DNA from: Bacillus sp. 1780r2a1
Lineage (GTDB): Bacteria > Bacillota > Bacilli > Bacillales > Bacillaceae_H
NCBI GenBank assembly: GCA_024134725.1
Contig: CP099863.1
Span: 3,965,258 to 4,029,257 of the forward strand
Length of the DNA: 64,000 nt
Reading direction: 5' to 3'
Translations under genes and position numbers: made by a program
In this document: in pieces, positions 10,485-19,465 of the stretch
How the letters are laid out: each line of letters starts with the position of its first letter
Numbering within the stretch: position 1 is the first letter of the stretch
The notes under the pieces: model-generated
What the model was told of the DNA's origin: nothing
What the model saw: the letters and a program-made list of their open reading frames with translations, nothing else
Databases searched by the model: none

Positions 10485-12134
10485 ATGAGCTCAATTAAAA
10501 TAAACGACTCCTTTATTTTAACCAGTCCATCTACATCCATGTCCCAGATAAAATCCGAACTTTCTAACTTTGAATATGTTATCGTTTTTGATAAACATTA
10601 TTACATCTTTCATACAACAGAACAGTTTGCCCTCCAGAGTGCTTCGATGAGCATGCCTATTATTGATTGGATTTATAAAACCAACTGGTCTCCTTCTACT
10701 ATATCTACTTGGCTTGACCTCAAAACATCAAAGGTTAACTGGGAGCGTCCAGTTCTTATCCAAGCATACGAAACTAATTCTATTCACGGTGTACTTCATC
10801 CTTCCGATTGGATTCACTATCTACAAGCTGAAAATGAAGATGTTTTCTCTTATTTTGAAACGCTGGGAGAAACCATTAACGATGCTGTGACGGTTGTTGA
10901 TGATAAAGGAAAAGTAGTACTGTGGAATACAGCGGCTGAAAATACGTACAAAATCGCTAAACAAGCAATTGTTGGCGAGTTTATTAATACGTACTTCGAT
11001 GATGAATCCATTGTGCTACATAAAATCTTAAACGAAGGTCGACCAATCCGAGGCGCATACCATAAGCCAAATAAAGAAACGCATGTGTTAGTAAATGCTT
11101 CACCTATTGTAAAAGGTCATAAAGTGATTGGTGCAGTGGCAACCGAGCATGATATTACCAATATTATTCGACTGCACGAAGAAGTCGAACAAGACCCATT
11201 GGTAGGTGATAAGAGCTTATTTTCTTCTATTATTGGGGAGAACTCTTCCCTTGAAGAAGAGATAGAAATGGCTAAAAAGGTCTCGTCTACAAATATTCCT
11301 ATTTTATTAACCGGAGAGGTAGGGTCTGGAAAAGAACTACTTGCTCAGGCTATTCATTACGATAGTACAAGACGAAACGAACCCTTTATTACGCTAAACT
11401 GCGCAACTATTCCTCCTGGCCTCATCGATATGGAGCTTTTCGGATATCAGCAAGGCGTATTCTCACAGCCTACAACCGATAAAAGGCCTGGAAAATTAGA
11501 GCTAGCAGCTAACGGAACCTTATTTATTCAAGATGTTCATAAGATGCCTTTAGATGTTCAAATTAAACTGTGTGACTATCTCGAAAACGCTGCTTATTAC
11601 ATGACGGGAAGTAATGAGCAAGTTCAAGTTAATACAAGGATTATGGCTTCAACATCTATCCTATTAGAGAGCTTAATCGAGCAAGGAGAATTTTATGAGG
11701 GCCTTTATTATCAGCTAACGGTCATCAATATTCATATTCCACCTTTAAAAGAGCGTCAGAATGAAATTCCAACGCTCATTACACAATTTATTGAAGAATT
11801 TAGCATAAAGTACGAAAAGGCAAAACCGATTCTTGATGAAGATATTGTGGAAACGCTTTGTCATCAAGAGTGGCCCGGTAATGTACGAGAACTTCGAAAT
11901 ACTATAGAACGACTAATCTTACTTAACGATTTGCCAACCATCACGGCACAACACTTACCAGCTGAATTAAAACGTCAAATCAATCTTCATGAGCCTTTGA
12001 ATGAAGCATCCTCTGAAAAGCAGCTTATTCAAGATACGCTAAAAAGAACCTATGGCAATAAGAGCGCCGCAGCTGATTTATTGGGAATTTCAAGAGGAAC
12101 ATTGTATAACAAAATTAAAGAATACGGCTTGTAA
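10485..12134 (+). CDS. NtrC/RocR-like regulator with PAS domain and degenerate sigma-54 contact motif; likely proline-utilisation regulator
   Basis: A 549-residue bacterial enhancer-binding protein. Residues 1-120 are an unassigned N-terminal region. About 125-235 is a PAS domain (DAVTVVDDKGKVVLWNTAAE), about 255-480 the AAA+ domain, and 505-549 a Fis-type helix-turn-helix (SAAADLLGISRGTLYNKI). Walker A is GEVGSGKE (277-284). The GAFTGA loop that contacts sigma-54 is replaced by GVFSQP (324-329), and the Walker B end normally read as LDEI is FIQDV (around 347-351). It is convergent with putP and next to putB-pruA, so control of proline genes is likely but inferred. It may act without sigma-54, as TyrR does. 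The Shine-Dalgarno GAAAGGGG is unusually far (about 13 bases) from the ATG. Confidence 0.8.
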   Translation: MSSIKINDSFILTSPSTSMSQIKSELSNFEYVIVFDKHYYIFHTTEQFALQSASMSMPIIDWIYKTNWSPSTISTWLDLKTSKVNWERPVLIQAYETNSIHGVLHPSDWIHYLQAENEDVFSYFETLGETINDAVTVVDDKGKVVLWNTAAENTYKIAKQAIVGEFINTYFDDESIVLHKILNEGRPIRGAYHKPNKETHVLVNASPIVKGHKVIGAVATEHDITNIIRLHEEVEQDPLVGDKSLFSSIIGENSSLEEEIEMAKKVSSTNIPILLTGEVGSGKELLAQAIHYDSTRRNEPFITLNCATIPPGLIDMELFGYQQGVFSQPTTDKRPGKLELAANGTLFIQDVHKMPLDVQIKLCDYLENAAYYMTGSNEQVQVNTRIMASTSILLESLIEQGEFYEGLYYQLTVINIHIPPLKERQNEIPTLITQFIEEFSIKYEKAKPILDEDIVETLCHQEWPGNVRELRNTIERLILLNDLPTITAQHLPAELKRQINLHEPLNEASSEKQLIQDTLKRTYGNKSAAADLLGISRGTLYNKIKEYGL

Positions 12135-12175
12135 CCAAAAAGACCTTTCTAAATTAGAAAGGTCTTTTTGGTTAC
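12131..12175. terminator. Bidirectional terminator between the regulator and putP
   Basis: Near-perfect 22-base arms (12131-12152 and 12154-12175) with A/T-rich flanks. The arms overlap both stop codons, so one hairpin serves two convergent genes. The core is AAAAAGACCTTTCT with its complement. Confidence 0.85.
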
Positions 12176-13635
12176 GCTGATTGATTATATTCTTCAAACT
12201 CGCTTTGCGTTTTCTCGTTCGGAGCAGGTGTTAATAGACTTACTACTACAATTCCAACTAAGCTAATTAAAAAACCTGGAATCATTTCGTATAATAAATC
12301 CGATAGCCCAGGGATCTTTGTCCATACAACAACCGTCACGGCACCAAGAACCATACCTGCTAACGCTCCCCATTTATTCATTCGTTTCCAATAAAGGCTC
12401 AATAAGATAACAGGACCAAAAGCAGCTCCAAACCCTGCCCACGCATAACCGACTAAGGATAGGATTGTACCGCTTTTATTAAATGCAATCATGACACCAA
12501 TGATGGATACAAGAAGTACAAATCCACGTCCAACCAACATTAGTTCTTTATCACTTGCTGAACGTCGGAAAAATGTTTTGTACAAATCTTCTGTTAATGA
12601 ACTTGACGTTACAAGAAGTTGTGATGAAATGGTACTCATTACGGCAGCTAGCAAAGCTGCTAATAAGAAACCTGTAATAATTGGATGAAATAAAATCGTA
12701 CTTAATCCGATGAATACCGTTTCAGGATCGGCAATGTCCAACCCTTGTTTTGTATAATAGGCTAAGCCTACAAAGCCCGTTAGCATAGCTCCAACCACTG
12801 AAACAAGCATCCAACTCATCCCAATGCGACGAGCAGGCTTAATTTCTTTTACTGATGAGATAGCCATAAATCGAACAATAATATGAGGCTGTCCAAAATA
12901 ACCTAATCCCCATGCAAACAACGAAATGATGCCTAAGAAGCTTGTGCCACTAAAAATATTGAATAAGTCCGTATCAATGTTTCGAACCTCATTCATTGCC
13001 GTATCAAATCCACCTATTTGTGTAAGAACCACAATTGGCACAAGGATTAAAGCAACAAACATAATAATTCCTTGAACGAAATCGGTCCAACTAACGGCTA
13101 AAAAGCCACCAAACAACGTATAAGCTACGACTACTCCAGCTACAACCCATAGGCCTATCTCGTAGTCTAGATTAAGCGTTGTTTCAAAAAGAACGCCTCC
13201 TGATACAATTCCTGATGAGACATAAAAAGTAAAAAATAAAATAATAACAATAGCTGATATCATGCGTAACATTTTGGAATCATCGTTAAAGCGATTTTCT
13301 AAAAATGCTGGAATTGTCATTGAATTATTAGCCACTTCTGTATACTTACGAAGACGAGGTGCAACAAATAACCAGTTAGCATATGCACCTAACGTAAGCC
13401 CAATTACAATCCACGAAGCACTTACCCCCTGAACAAACATAGCACCAGGTAATCCCATCATTAGCCATCCACTCATATCAGAGGCTCCTGCACTTAAAGC
13501 CGTTACGCCCGGGCCTAGCGAGCGTCCTCCTAATACATAGTCTGATAGATTAGAAGTCCTTCGGTAAGCATAATAACCAATTAATAACATACCGATCATG
13601 TATACCACAATGGAACTTAACAGCTGAATCTCCAT
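12172..13635 (-). CDS. putP: Sodium/proline symporter PutP
   Basis: Member of the solute:sodium symporter family, importing proline with Na+ as carbon and nitrogen source or as osmolyte. The 487-residue form begins MEIQLLSSIVVYMIG and spans about 13 hydrophobic segments. The motif SAGASDMSGWLMMGLPGA in the second transmembrane region is the PutP/OpuE hallmark. I placed the start at 13635 because GAGAGGAG lies seven bases upstream; a longer reading to 13698 adds 21 residues without a Shine-Dalgarno. It follows pruA but is separated by a terminator, so it has its own promoter. OpuE-type osmotic use is an alternative; the catabolic neighbours favour PutP. Confidence 0.92.
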   Translation of the reverse strand: MEIQLLSSIVVYMIGMLLIGYYAYRRTSNLSDYVLGGRSLGPGVTALSAGASDMSGWLMMGLPGAMFVQGVSASWIVIGLTLGAYANWLFVAPRLRKYTEVANNSMTIPAFLENRFNDDSKMLRMISAIVIILFFTFYVSSGIVSGGVLFETTLNLDYEIGLWVVAGVVVAYTLFGGFLAVSWTDFVQGIIMFVALILVPIVVLTQIGGFDTAMNEVRNIDTDLFNIFSGTSFLGIISLFAWGLGYFGQPHIIVRFMAISSVKEIKPARRIGMSWMLVSVVGAMLTGFVGLAYYTKQGLDIADPETVFIGLSTILFHPIITGFLLAALLAAVMSTISSQLLVTSSSLTEDLYKTFFRRSASDKELMLVGRGFVLLVSIIGVMIAFNKSGTILSLVGYAWAGFGAAFGPVILLSLYWKRMNKWGALAGMVLGAVTVVVWTKIPGLSDLLYEMIPGFLISLVGIVVVSLLTPAPNEKTQSEFEEYNQSA

Positions 13636-13718
13636 CAAATCTCTCCTCTCAAATTTGCATAGAAATAATATACTAGATTTTAATTCAGAAGTAACCAAAA
13701 ATTTTATGATAAAAAAAT

Positions 13719-13748
13719 AATCAGAAAGGGCCCAGGGCCCCTCTGATT
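13719..13748 (-). terminator. Terminator of putB-pruA
   Basis: Stem AATCAGA plus GGGCCC pairing around 13734, with one bulge. On the minus strand it is followed by ATTATTTTTTTATC. It lies directly after the pruA stop and isolates putP from the putB-pruA transcript. Confidence 0.8.
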
Positions 13749-13756
13749 AAATCCCA

Positions 13757-15325
13757 TTAAATCTTTCTAGCTGTCATTTTCCCTTGTGTAAATAGAAGTA
13801 GGTAGTCATATCCACCTGCTTTAGAATCCGTTCCTGACATATTGAAGCCACCAAAAGGATGTACTCCTACCAACGCACCAGTACATTTTTTGTTGATGTA
13901 CAAGTTACCGCAATGCATTTCATTTAGCGCAGTTGAAATACGACTCTCATCCTGAGAGAAGAACCCACCCGTTAATCCGTAATCTGTATCGTTATAAATT
14001 TCAATTGCTTCTTTCCAGTCAGCTGCTTTTGCCATCGCAAGCACAGGACCAAAGATTTCTTCTTTCATAATACGTGCCTGCGGACTCACATCTCCAAAGA
14101 TAGTTGGTTCAATATAGAAGCCATTCCCTTCGGCAGGGCTACCCCCTGTTAGAAGCGTTCCTTCACCTTTTCCAACCTCGATATACGACAAAATTTTATT
14201 ATATGCTTTTTGATCAATGACTGGACCGACTGCATGATTTTTTTCCGGAAGTCCAATACTAAGCTTTTTCGTGCGTTCGACAACCTTATTTACCACTTCA
14301 TCGTAAACAGACTCCACAATAATTGCTCGAGATCCTGCTGAGCACTTTTGTCCTTGGAAGCCAAATGCTGCTGCAACAATTCCATCAGCAGCTGCATCTA
14401 AATCAGCTGTTTCATCTACCACAATGCCATCTTTACCGCCCATTTCAGCAATGACACGCTTTAACCAAATCTGTCCAGGCTGTACTTTAGACGCTCTTTC
14501 GTAAATACGACAACCAACTTCACGTGAACCTGTAAAAGAAACAAAGCGTGTTTTTGGATGCTCAACCAAGTATTCGCCTACTTCAATACCGTCTCCCGGC
14601 ACAAAGTTTAAGACGCCTTCTGGTAAACCTACTTCTTTCATAAGCTCTACAAATTTAGCCGCAATAACCGGAGCTGAATCAGCCGGTTTTAAGATAACAG
14701 TGTTCCCTGATACAATTGCCGCTACGGTAGTCCCTGCCATAATAGCAAGTGGGAAGTTAAATGGCGAGATGATTACGCCTACTCCAAGTGGAATATACGT
14801 CATTTGCGTCTTTTCACCATCTACAGGCGTTAATGGCTGGTTAATGTGCGTCTCGCTAAGGCGAAGCATTTCTCTTGCATAAAACTCCATAAAATCAATT
14901 GCTTCTGCTGTATCTGCATCTGCTTCAGCCCAATTTTTCCCTACTTCATAAACGAGCATTGCAGAGAATTCATGCTTGCGCTGACGCATCAAATCCGCTG
15001 CTTTAAATAAATAATCCGCACGCTCAGCCGGTGAAACATTCTTCCACGTTTCAAACGTTGTTAACGCCTGTTGCATTGCTTGTTCTGCTAAAGCCGTTGT
15101 TCCTTTGCTCACACGCCCAATGACGTCATCTTTACTCCCAGGGTTAATTGAAACAATATAATCTCCCGTATCAATTGTTTCGCTACCAATTGAAATTGGG
15201 TAGGTTCTCCCTAGCTCACCCTTTACTTTTTTCAACGATTTTTCCATCGCTACCTTATTTGCTTCAACTGTGAAATCAGTGAAAGGCTCATTTTTAAATA
15301 CAGATGGTTTTGTTGTAATTGTCAT
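13757..15325 (-). CDS. pruA: 1-pyrroline-5-carboxylate dehydrogenase
   Basis: Oxidises pyrroline-5-carboxylate/glutamate semialdehyde to glutamate with NAD+, the second step of proline catabolism (PutC/RocA type in Bacillus). The 522-residue aldehyde dehydrogenase carries the catalytic GQKCSAGSR cysteine motif and the glutamate motif [10 protein letters not shown] chose the second ATG (MTITTKPSV, 15325) because AAAGGGG is nine bases away; the ATG at 15331 would leave only three. It lies 24 bp behind putB in the same transcript, so the unstable intermediate is produced and consumed by co-expressed enzymes. Confidence 0.96.
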   Translation of the reverse strand: MTITTKPSVFKNEPFTDFTVEANKVAMEKSLKKVKGELGRTYPISIGSETIDTGDYIVSINPGSKDDVIGRVSKGTTALAEQAMQQALTTFETWKNVSPAERADYLFKAADLMRQRKHEFSAMLVYEVGKNWAEADADTAEAIDFMEFYAREMLRLSETHINQPLTPVDGEKTQMTYIPLGVGVIISPFNFPLAIMAGTTVAAIVSGNTVILKPADSAPVIAAKFVELMKEVGLPEGVLNFVPGDGIEVGEYLVEHPKTRFVSFTGSREVGCRIYERASKVQPGQIWLKRVIAEMGGKDGIVVDETADLDAAADGIVAAAFGFQGQKCSAGSRAIIVESVYDEVVNKVVERTKKLSIGLPEKNHAVGPVIDQKAYNKILSYIEVGKGEGTLLTGGSPAEGNGFYIEPTIFGDVSPQARIMKEEIFGPVLAMAKAADWKEAIEIYNDTDYGLTGGFFSQDESRISTALNEMHCGNLYINKKCTGALVGVHPFGGFNMSGTDSKAGGYDYLLLFTQGKMTARKI

Positions 15326-15349
15326 ATTCATCTACCCCTTTACGTGAAA

Positions 15350-16264
15350 TTATTTTACAAAGTTCTTTAATACAAACCATACATTCGCTGGGCGCTCAGC
15401 TAATCGGCGCATGAAGTACCCAAACCAATCTACACCGTACGGTACATATACGCGCACTTTATAACCTTCTTTAACAAGCTTATCTTGTAACTCCACACAA
15501 ATACCGTATAGCATCTGAAATTCAAATTGGTCATTTGGAATATTCAGTTTTTTAACTAACTCTTTTGTATAGTCAATCATTGCTTCATCGTGGCTTGCCA
15601 CGGCTGTATAATTGCCGTTTTCCAAGTGCATTTTAATAATTTCTTTAAGATTTTCATCTACATCTTTTTTTGCTGGAAATGCTACTTCAGGTGACTCTTT
15701 ATATGCCCCTTTTACTAAGCGCAAGTTTGCTTGATATTGATTTAGGTCTTTAATGTCCTGCTGTGTGCGATACAGATATGCTTGAATCACAATTCCAACG
15801 TTATCATACTCTTTTCGCAGCTCTTTATATATATCTAGTGACTGCTGACAGTGAGCATAATCTTCCATATCAATTCGAACAAAAATTCCATGCATTTTGG
15901 CAACCTCAAGAATTTTGCGCATATTGTCCATGCAGAGTTGTTCGCTAATATCTAAACCAAGAGATGTCATCTTCAGTGATAAATTTGAATTAACATTTGA
16001 GTGCGCAATTGCATGTAATGTCTGCACACACATATCAGTGGATTCAGCCGCTTCCTCTTTGGTATATACAAATTCCCCAAGATGATCTAACGTTGCAACC
16101 TTACCTGCAGCGTTAAGCTCTCTACAAGTATTAATAGCAGATTCAATTGAATCACCTGCCACAAATCTTGCTGCACCCATCCGTAGACCATACCTTTTTG
16201 CTAATTTATTCATTGAGTGATTTTTGCCTAACGATTGAAACATCGTTCTCATTAAAACCTCCAT
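15350..16264 (-). CDS. putB: Proline dehydrogenase
   Basis: FAD-dependent oxidation of proline to pyrroline-5-carboxylate, passing electrons to the respiratory chain. The 304-residue protein has the (beta/alpha)8 proline dehydrogenase pattern: DHLGEF near the N-terminus, RLVKGAYKE, FQMLYGI and the FAD-contacting RLAERPAN near the end. The ATG at 16264 has AAGGAGG ten bases upstream. A TTG at 16273 and an ATG at 16252 are alternatives. It is first in putB-pruA, and a CcpA site overlaps its promoter. Confidence 0.93.
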   Translation of the reverse strand: MEVLMRTMFQSLGKNHSMNKLAKRYGLRMGAARFVAGDSIESAINTCRELNAAGKVATLDHLGEFVYTKEEAAESTDMCVQTLHAIAHSNVNSNLSLKMTSLGLDISEQLCMDNMRKILEVAKMHGIFVRIDMEDYAHCQQSLDIYKELRKEYDNVGIVIQAYLYRTQQDIKDLNQYQANLRLVKGAYKESPEVAFPAKKDVDENLKEIIKMHLENGNYTAVASHDEAMIDYTKELVKKLNIPNDQFEFQMLYGICVELQDKLVKEGYKVRVYVPYGVDWFGYFMRRLAERPANVWFVLKNFVK

Positions 16265-16324
16265 CAATACCAAGCCTCCTTCATCACATTAAGATTTAAA
16301 AGATTCTTAACTTACTATATGTTC

Positions 16325-16354
16325 AGTATACTCTCCTCTCTACAATTTTGTAAA
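16325..16354 (-). promoter_or_regulatory. putB-pruA sigma-A promoter
   Basis: Minus-strand TTTACA (16349-16354) and TATACT (16325-16330) are separated by 18 bp, about 60 bp upstream of putB. No -24/-12 (GG/GC) element was found in the intergenic region. Confidence 0.7.
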
Positions 16355-16362
16355 CGCTTTCT
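16349..16362. promoter_or_regulatory. cre site for CcpA on the putB promoter
   Basis: TGTAAACGCTTTCT matches the catabolite-responsive element consensus WTGNAANCGNWNNCW at every position. It physically includes the -35 hexamer of putB, so binding of CcpA with Ser-P-HPr should exclude RNA polymerase and repress proline catabolism when preferred sugars are present. Confidence 0.8.
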
Positions 16363-16496
16363 GTGTATTTTTTGAACAAATTTGTTTATTTTTTATAAAA
16401 TATACACTTTTGTTCAATCGATAATTTGATTATATCTAACATAATAGGAATATACTAGAAGTTTGTTAAGACATCTGTCATACTTTTTCAAACAAA

Positions 16497-16531
16497 AAAC
16501 CCTACTTCTTTATGATAAAGAAATAGGGTTT
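16497..16531 (-). terminator. Terminator of minJ
   Basis: 16-base arms (AAACCCTACTTCTTTA at 16497-16512 and its near complement at 16516-16531) with a 3-base loop. The minus strand continues into TTTTTTG. It is 5 bp beyond the minJ stop. Confidence 0.85.
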
Positions 16532-16536
16532 CTGAA

Positions 16537-17727
16537 TTAAACAGCTTCCGATGTTAGCTTCTTGTAGTTATGAACAAATAAAATTCCTAGCTCATGATGT
16601 TCATTATCATACAAAGCGCGCTGAGCAAAGCGAACCTCACCCGAATAATCAAGCACTTCTAATTTACAGAAAGCGCGATTATTAACTTGAAGCGCTTCGT
16701 AGAATTTTGCAACTTCTGATACAGGCACACCGTTTACTTTTGTAATTAACTCTCCAACTTGTAAGCCCATTTTTTCAGCGGGTGATCCTGGAATAACTCC
16801 CAATATGATAACACCCTCTAATTTTTTTGTGAAAAATGGTGCTGAATTTTCATCTACCACACGTTGTTTTGTACTAATCCACTGTCGAACTACGATACCA
16901 AGAGCCGCCACAACAATTGAAAATAGTGGAACAACCAATGTTATAAATGCCACTAAAACTAAACCAACACCTAAAAATAGTACTCTTTTTCCAGTGAATG
17001 AAATTGATGCGCTTGGCAACATGCTTTGAATTCGTTGACTAAATCCTATCGCAAATGGAACAAAAAATAAGCTAAACGACGTTTGCCCCACCGTAAGTAC
17101 TGGCCACCAGCTGAAAGTGGACGTAATTGCATCACCAGGAACTAATAAAAACACCGGAACAACCCAAAGCTTTTGAGAGAAATGAGCACCAATCTCTTGG
17201 CCTCGTTTGCTCTTAATAATAGCAGGAGAGGTTCCTTTTACACCAAACTTCCAAATCAAATATCCTTCTGCTACTACTAGTAGCGCTAACAAAAACGTTA
17301 GCGATGGTAAATGTGCATCCTTTAATTCAAGTGACAATGTATGAACAATCCCACTTCCAATTCCTACGTTTGGAATAACTAGCGTAGCAAAAATGGTTAC
17401 ACCTAACACATAAGCGGGCGATAACCATCGGAATGTCCACGGTCCACTCAGAAGAAACGTGATTAAAGCAATAAACACAAGCGTTCCAATTGTTACGTAT
17501 GTCCCTACTAAAACAGTGATAATTGAAAGGATTAAGCCAATAATAATGCCAGGAAAAAATAAATACTTCGCTTCTAAAATAAAATCAAATACTCGAACGT
17601 GAAAGTTTTTTCGTTCACGCTTAACGCGTGCCAGACCAACAAAGAATGAAACCAGTAAAAATAAATAGGTGAGCGGATGTATAAAAAGCTTTCCCGCTCC
17701 TTTTAGAATCTCTGTTACGACTTCCAT
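16537..17727 (-). CDS. minJ: PDZ-domain multipass membrane protein MinJ
   Basis: A 396-residue protein with about eight membrane segments in residues 1-280 and a C-terminal PDZ domain (about 300-375; VIPGSPAEKMGLQVGELI). In B. subtilis MinJ (397 residues) bridges DivIVA and MinD, restricting division near the poles and affecting swarming. The length, the architecture and the position near ctpB and ftsEX match. swrA, a B. subtilis neighbour, is not present here; instead two azoreductases and their regulator separate minJ from ctpB. A plausible promoter lies 78 bp upstream. Confidence 0.88.
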   Translation of the reverse strand: MEVVTEILKGAGKLFIHPLTYLFLLVSFFVGLARVKRERKNFHVRVFDFILEAKYLFFPGIIIGLILSIITVLVGTYVTIGTLVFIALITFLLSGPWTFRWLSPAYVLGVTIFATLVIPNVGIGSGIVHTLSLELKDAHLPSLTFLLALLVVAEGYLIWKFGVKGTSPAIIKSKRGQEIGAHFSQKLWVVPVFLLVPGDAITSTFSWWPVLTVGQTSFSLFFVPFAIGFSQRIQSMLPSASISFTGKRVLFLGVGLVLVAFITLVVPLFSIVVAALGIVVRQWISTKQRVVDENSAPFFTKKLEGVIILGVIPGSPAEKMGLQVGELITKVNGVPVSEVAKFYEALQVNNRAFCKLEVLDYSGEVRFAQRALYDNEHHELGILFVHNYKKLTSEAV

Positions 17728-17804
17728 CTTTCCACCGCCTACTACTCCCTCAACTTCTTATTTTTATTTATCAACGCAGATTTATATGTATAACCAGTAA
17801 TTTC

Positions 17805-17834
17805 ATTTTAACAAAGTATGAGAACAACCGCCAA
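17805..17834 (-). promoter_or_regulatory. Candidate minJ promoter
   Basis: Minus-strand TTGGCG (17829-17834) and TAAAAT (17805-17810) are spaced 18 bp. The -35 is a partial match only. Confidence 0.4.
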
Positions 17835-17954
17835 TGTTGTTTTTTTCTAAAAAACAGTCCTCCAAGCACTATGAGAAAAGGAACAAATCATTCATTTTTG
17901 TATGGTAACTGTCTGTTCTACACATATGTGTTCAATTCTATTTACCCAAAAAAA

Positions 17955-17977
17955 GGGCATCTACTGTGTAGATACCC
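17955..17977 (-). terminator. Terminator of azoreductase gene 1
   Basis: 10-base arms (GGGCATCTAC and GTAGATACCC) with loop TGT and one mismatch, flanked by A7 and T5. The minus-strand T run is CCCTTTTTTT. Confidence 0.8.
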
Positions 17978-17994
17978 TTTTTCTTACTTCTTTA

Positions 17995-18630
17995 TTAAAA
18001 TTTGCGTGCTGCTTCTTTTGCTTTTTCAATGCCGCTTGCTTTAATTTCTTCTGCTTTTGCAGGCATTGCATTATGACCTTCGACAAATAATCCCTCAAAT
18101 GACGGAACCCCAAAGAAATTCATGATAATGCCAATATAGCGATGTCCCATCTCCACATCTGCTGCTGGGCCCTCTGAATAGATACCACCGTTTGCTTGGA
18201 TATGGAATGCTTTTTTATCTGTTAATAATCCAATTGCTCCCTGCTCTGTATAACGGAATGCTTTTCCTGCTACAGCAACAGAATCTAAGTATGCTTTCAT
18301 AACCGGCGGGAATGAGAAGTTCCACATTGGATTTACAAATACATATTTATCAGCATTCGCAAATTGATCGCTTAATTCGTTTAAACGAGCGATTTTACGC
18401 TGCTGGTCAGCAGATAACTTATCAAATGCTTCACCTGCTCCTAGTTTTCCCCATCCACCAAAGATATCTGCATCTAATTGTGGAATATCTTCTTTATAAA
18501 GGTCAATGTGTACAACCTCGTCGCTTGGATTTTCTTCTTTATATGTGTCGATAAATGCTTTTCCTGCAGCCATACTGAATGAAGTTTGATGGTCATGCGG
18601 ATGTGCTGTAATATATAATACTTTTGCCAT
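17995..18630 (-). CDS. FMN-dependent NADH-azoreductase, copy 1
   Basis: Flavodoxin-fold NAD(P)H:quinone/azo oxidoreductase of the AzoR/YocJ family, which detoxifies quinones and azo compounds by two-electron reduction. The 211-residue protein starts [20 protein letters not shown], contains the FMN-contact segment [16 protein letters not shown] and a later GGIYSEGPA loop. The start at 18630 has GAAAGGTG nine bases upstream; an upstream in-frame start at 18654 lacks one. The neighbouring gene encodes a clearly similar protein of identical length, so this is a tandem duplication. It has its own strong promoter with dyad sequences, so it is not merely read through from the hxlR-type operon. Confidence 0.93.
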   Translation of the reverse strand: MAKVLYITAHPHDHQTSFSMAAGKAFIDTYKEENPSDEVVHIDLYKEDIPQLDADIFGGWGKLGAGEAFDKLSADQQRKIARLNELSDQFANADKYVFVNPMWNFSFPPVMKAYLDSVAVAGKAFRYTEQGAIGLLTDKKAFHIQANGGIYSEGPAADVEMGHRYIGIIMNFFGVPSFEGLFVEGHNAMPAKAEEIKASGIEKAKEAARKF

Positions 18631-18660
18631 GTTGAATTCGCACCTTTCTTTCACTTTTTT

Positions 18661-18705
18661 GATAACTATGTTACTAATAATAACCTAGGTAACCTTTTTA
18701 GTCAA
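18661..18705 (-). promoter_or_regulatory. Promoter and candidate operator of azoreductase 1
   Basis: Minus-strand TTGACT (18700-18705), 17 bp, TATTAT (18677-18682). Repeated GTTA/GTAAC units (GGTTACCTAGGTTAT in the spacer and AGTAACATAGTTATC around the start point) make partial dyads that could bind the nearby HxlR-type repressor. The promoter is well supported; the operator is inference. Confidence 0.75.
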
Positions 18706-18765
18706 CTGTTTTATTTGCGTTTAAATGGTTACTCTGTTTTTTATTATGTCTTTTAAATATAAAAA

Positions 18766-18785
18766 AAAGACTGGTAAAAGTCTTT
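18766..18785 (-). terminator. Terminator of azoreductase gene 2
   Basis: AAAGACT at 18766-18772 pairs with AGTCTTT at 18779-18785. The minus-strand continuation is an uninterrupted T run (TTTTTTTT). It abuts the stop codon. Confidence 0.75.
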
Positions 18786-19421
18786 TTAAAAAGTAGTAGC
18801 AATATTCAACGCTTGATTTATTGCTTTTTCTTTCAGTTCTTGTGCTTTAGTTGGAAACTTTACCTGACCTTCAATAATAATGCTCTCAAAGGATTCAATC
18901 CCAAAAAAGTCCATCATGACTTCTAGATAGCGATGTCCCATTTCACGGTTTACTTCTGGGCCTTCTGAATACACATCTCCTCGAGCTTGAATATGAAGTG
19001 CTTTCTTTCCTTTTAACAAACCTTCCGCACCTTCTTTTGTATATGTAAACGTCTTGCCTGATACAGCAATTGCATCAATGTAAGCTTTCATAATGGCAGG
19101 GACTGAAAAATTCCACATGGGCGTAACAAACACGTATTTATCTGCTAATAAAAATTGTGCGCCTAATTCTGCCAGTCGTCCTACTTTCATTCGCTCATCT
19201 GATGATAAATTTTCTAAAGAGCCCATTGTACGCAACTTTTTCCATCCGTTAAATACGTCCTTATCTAAAAATGGTATGTCAGCCTTATATAAATCCAAAT
19301 GAACGACTTCATCATTAGGGTTTGTTTTTTGGTAGGCTTCAATAAATTGCTGGCCTACCGCCATACTTAATGATTCATCTTCACTTAGTGGATGTGCAGT
19401 AATATAAAGAACGTTTGCCAT
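18786..19421 (-). CDS. FMN-dependent NADH-azoreductase, copy 2
   Basis: A 211-residue AzoR-family flavoprotein, similar to copy 1 over its whole length ([11 protein letters not shown] start, [25 protein letters not shown]). Expected to reduce quinones and azo dyes using NADH with bound FMN in the cytosol. AGAAAGGAAG lies about eight bases before the ATG. It follows the HxlR-type regulator by 44 bp on the same strand, which suggests a two-gene operon in which the regulator controls itself and the enzyme. The functional difference from copy 1 cannot be read from sequence. Confidence 0.93.
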   Translation of the reverse strand: MANVLYITAHPLSEDESLSMAVGQQFIEAYQKTNPNDEVVHLDLYKADIPFLDKDVFNGWKKLRTMGSLENLSSDERMKVGRLAELGAQFLLADKYVFVTPMWNFSVPAIMKAYIDAIAVSGKTFTYTKEGAEGLLKGKKALHIQARGDVYSEGPEVNREMGHRYLEVMMDFFGIESFESIIIEGQVKFPTKAQELKEKAINQALNIATTF

Positions 19422-19465
19422 CTTTGGTCTTCCTTTCTGTAGCTAGGCTTCTACTCCTGTACTTG

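Noticed and set aside
16265-16496. Search for a sigma-54 -24/-12 promoter upstream of putB to match the NtrC-like regulator
   Set aside because: No TGGCA-N7-TGC arrangement was found on the minus strand; a sigma-A promoter with cre fits instead.
17902-18090. 62-codon plus-strand frame over the azoreductase terminator
   Set aside because: Cys/Phe-rich nonsense composition, opposite the azoreductase 3' end and crossing a terminator hairpin.
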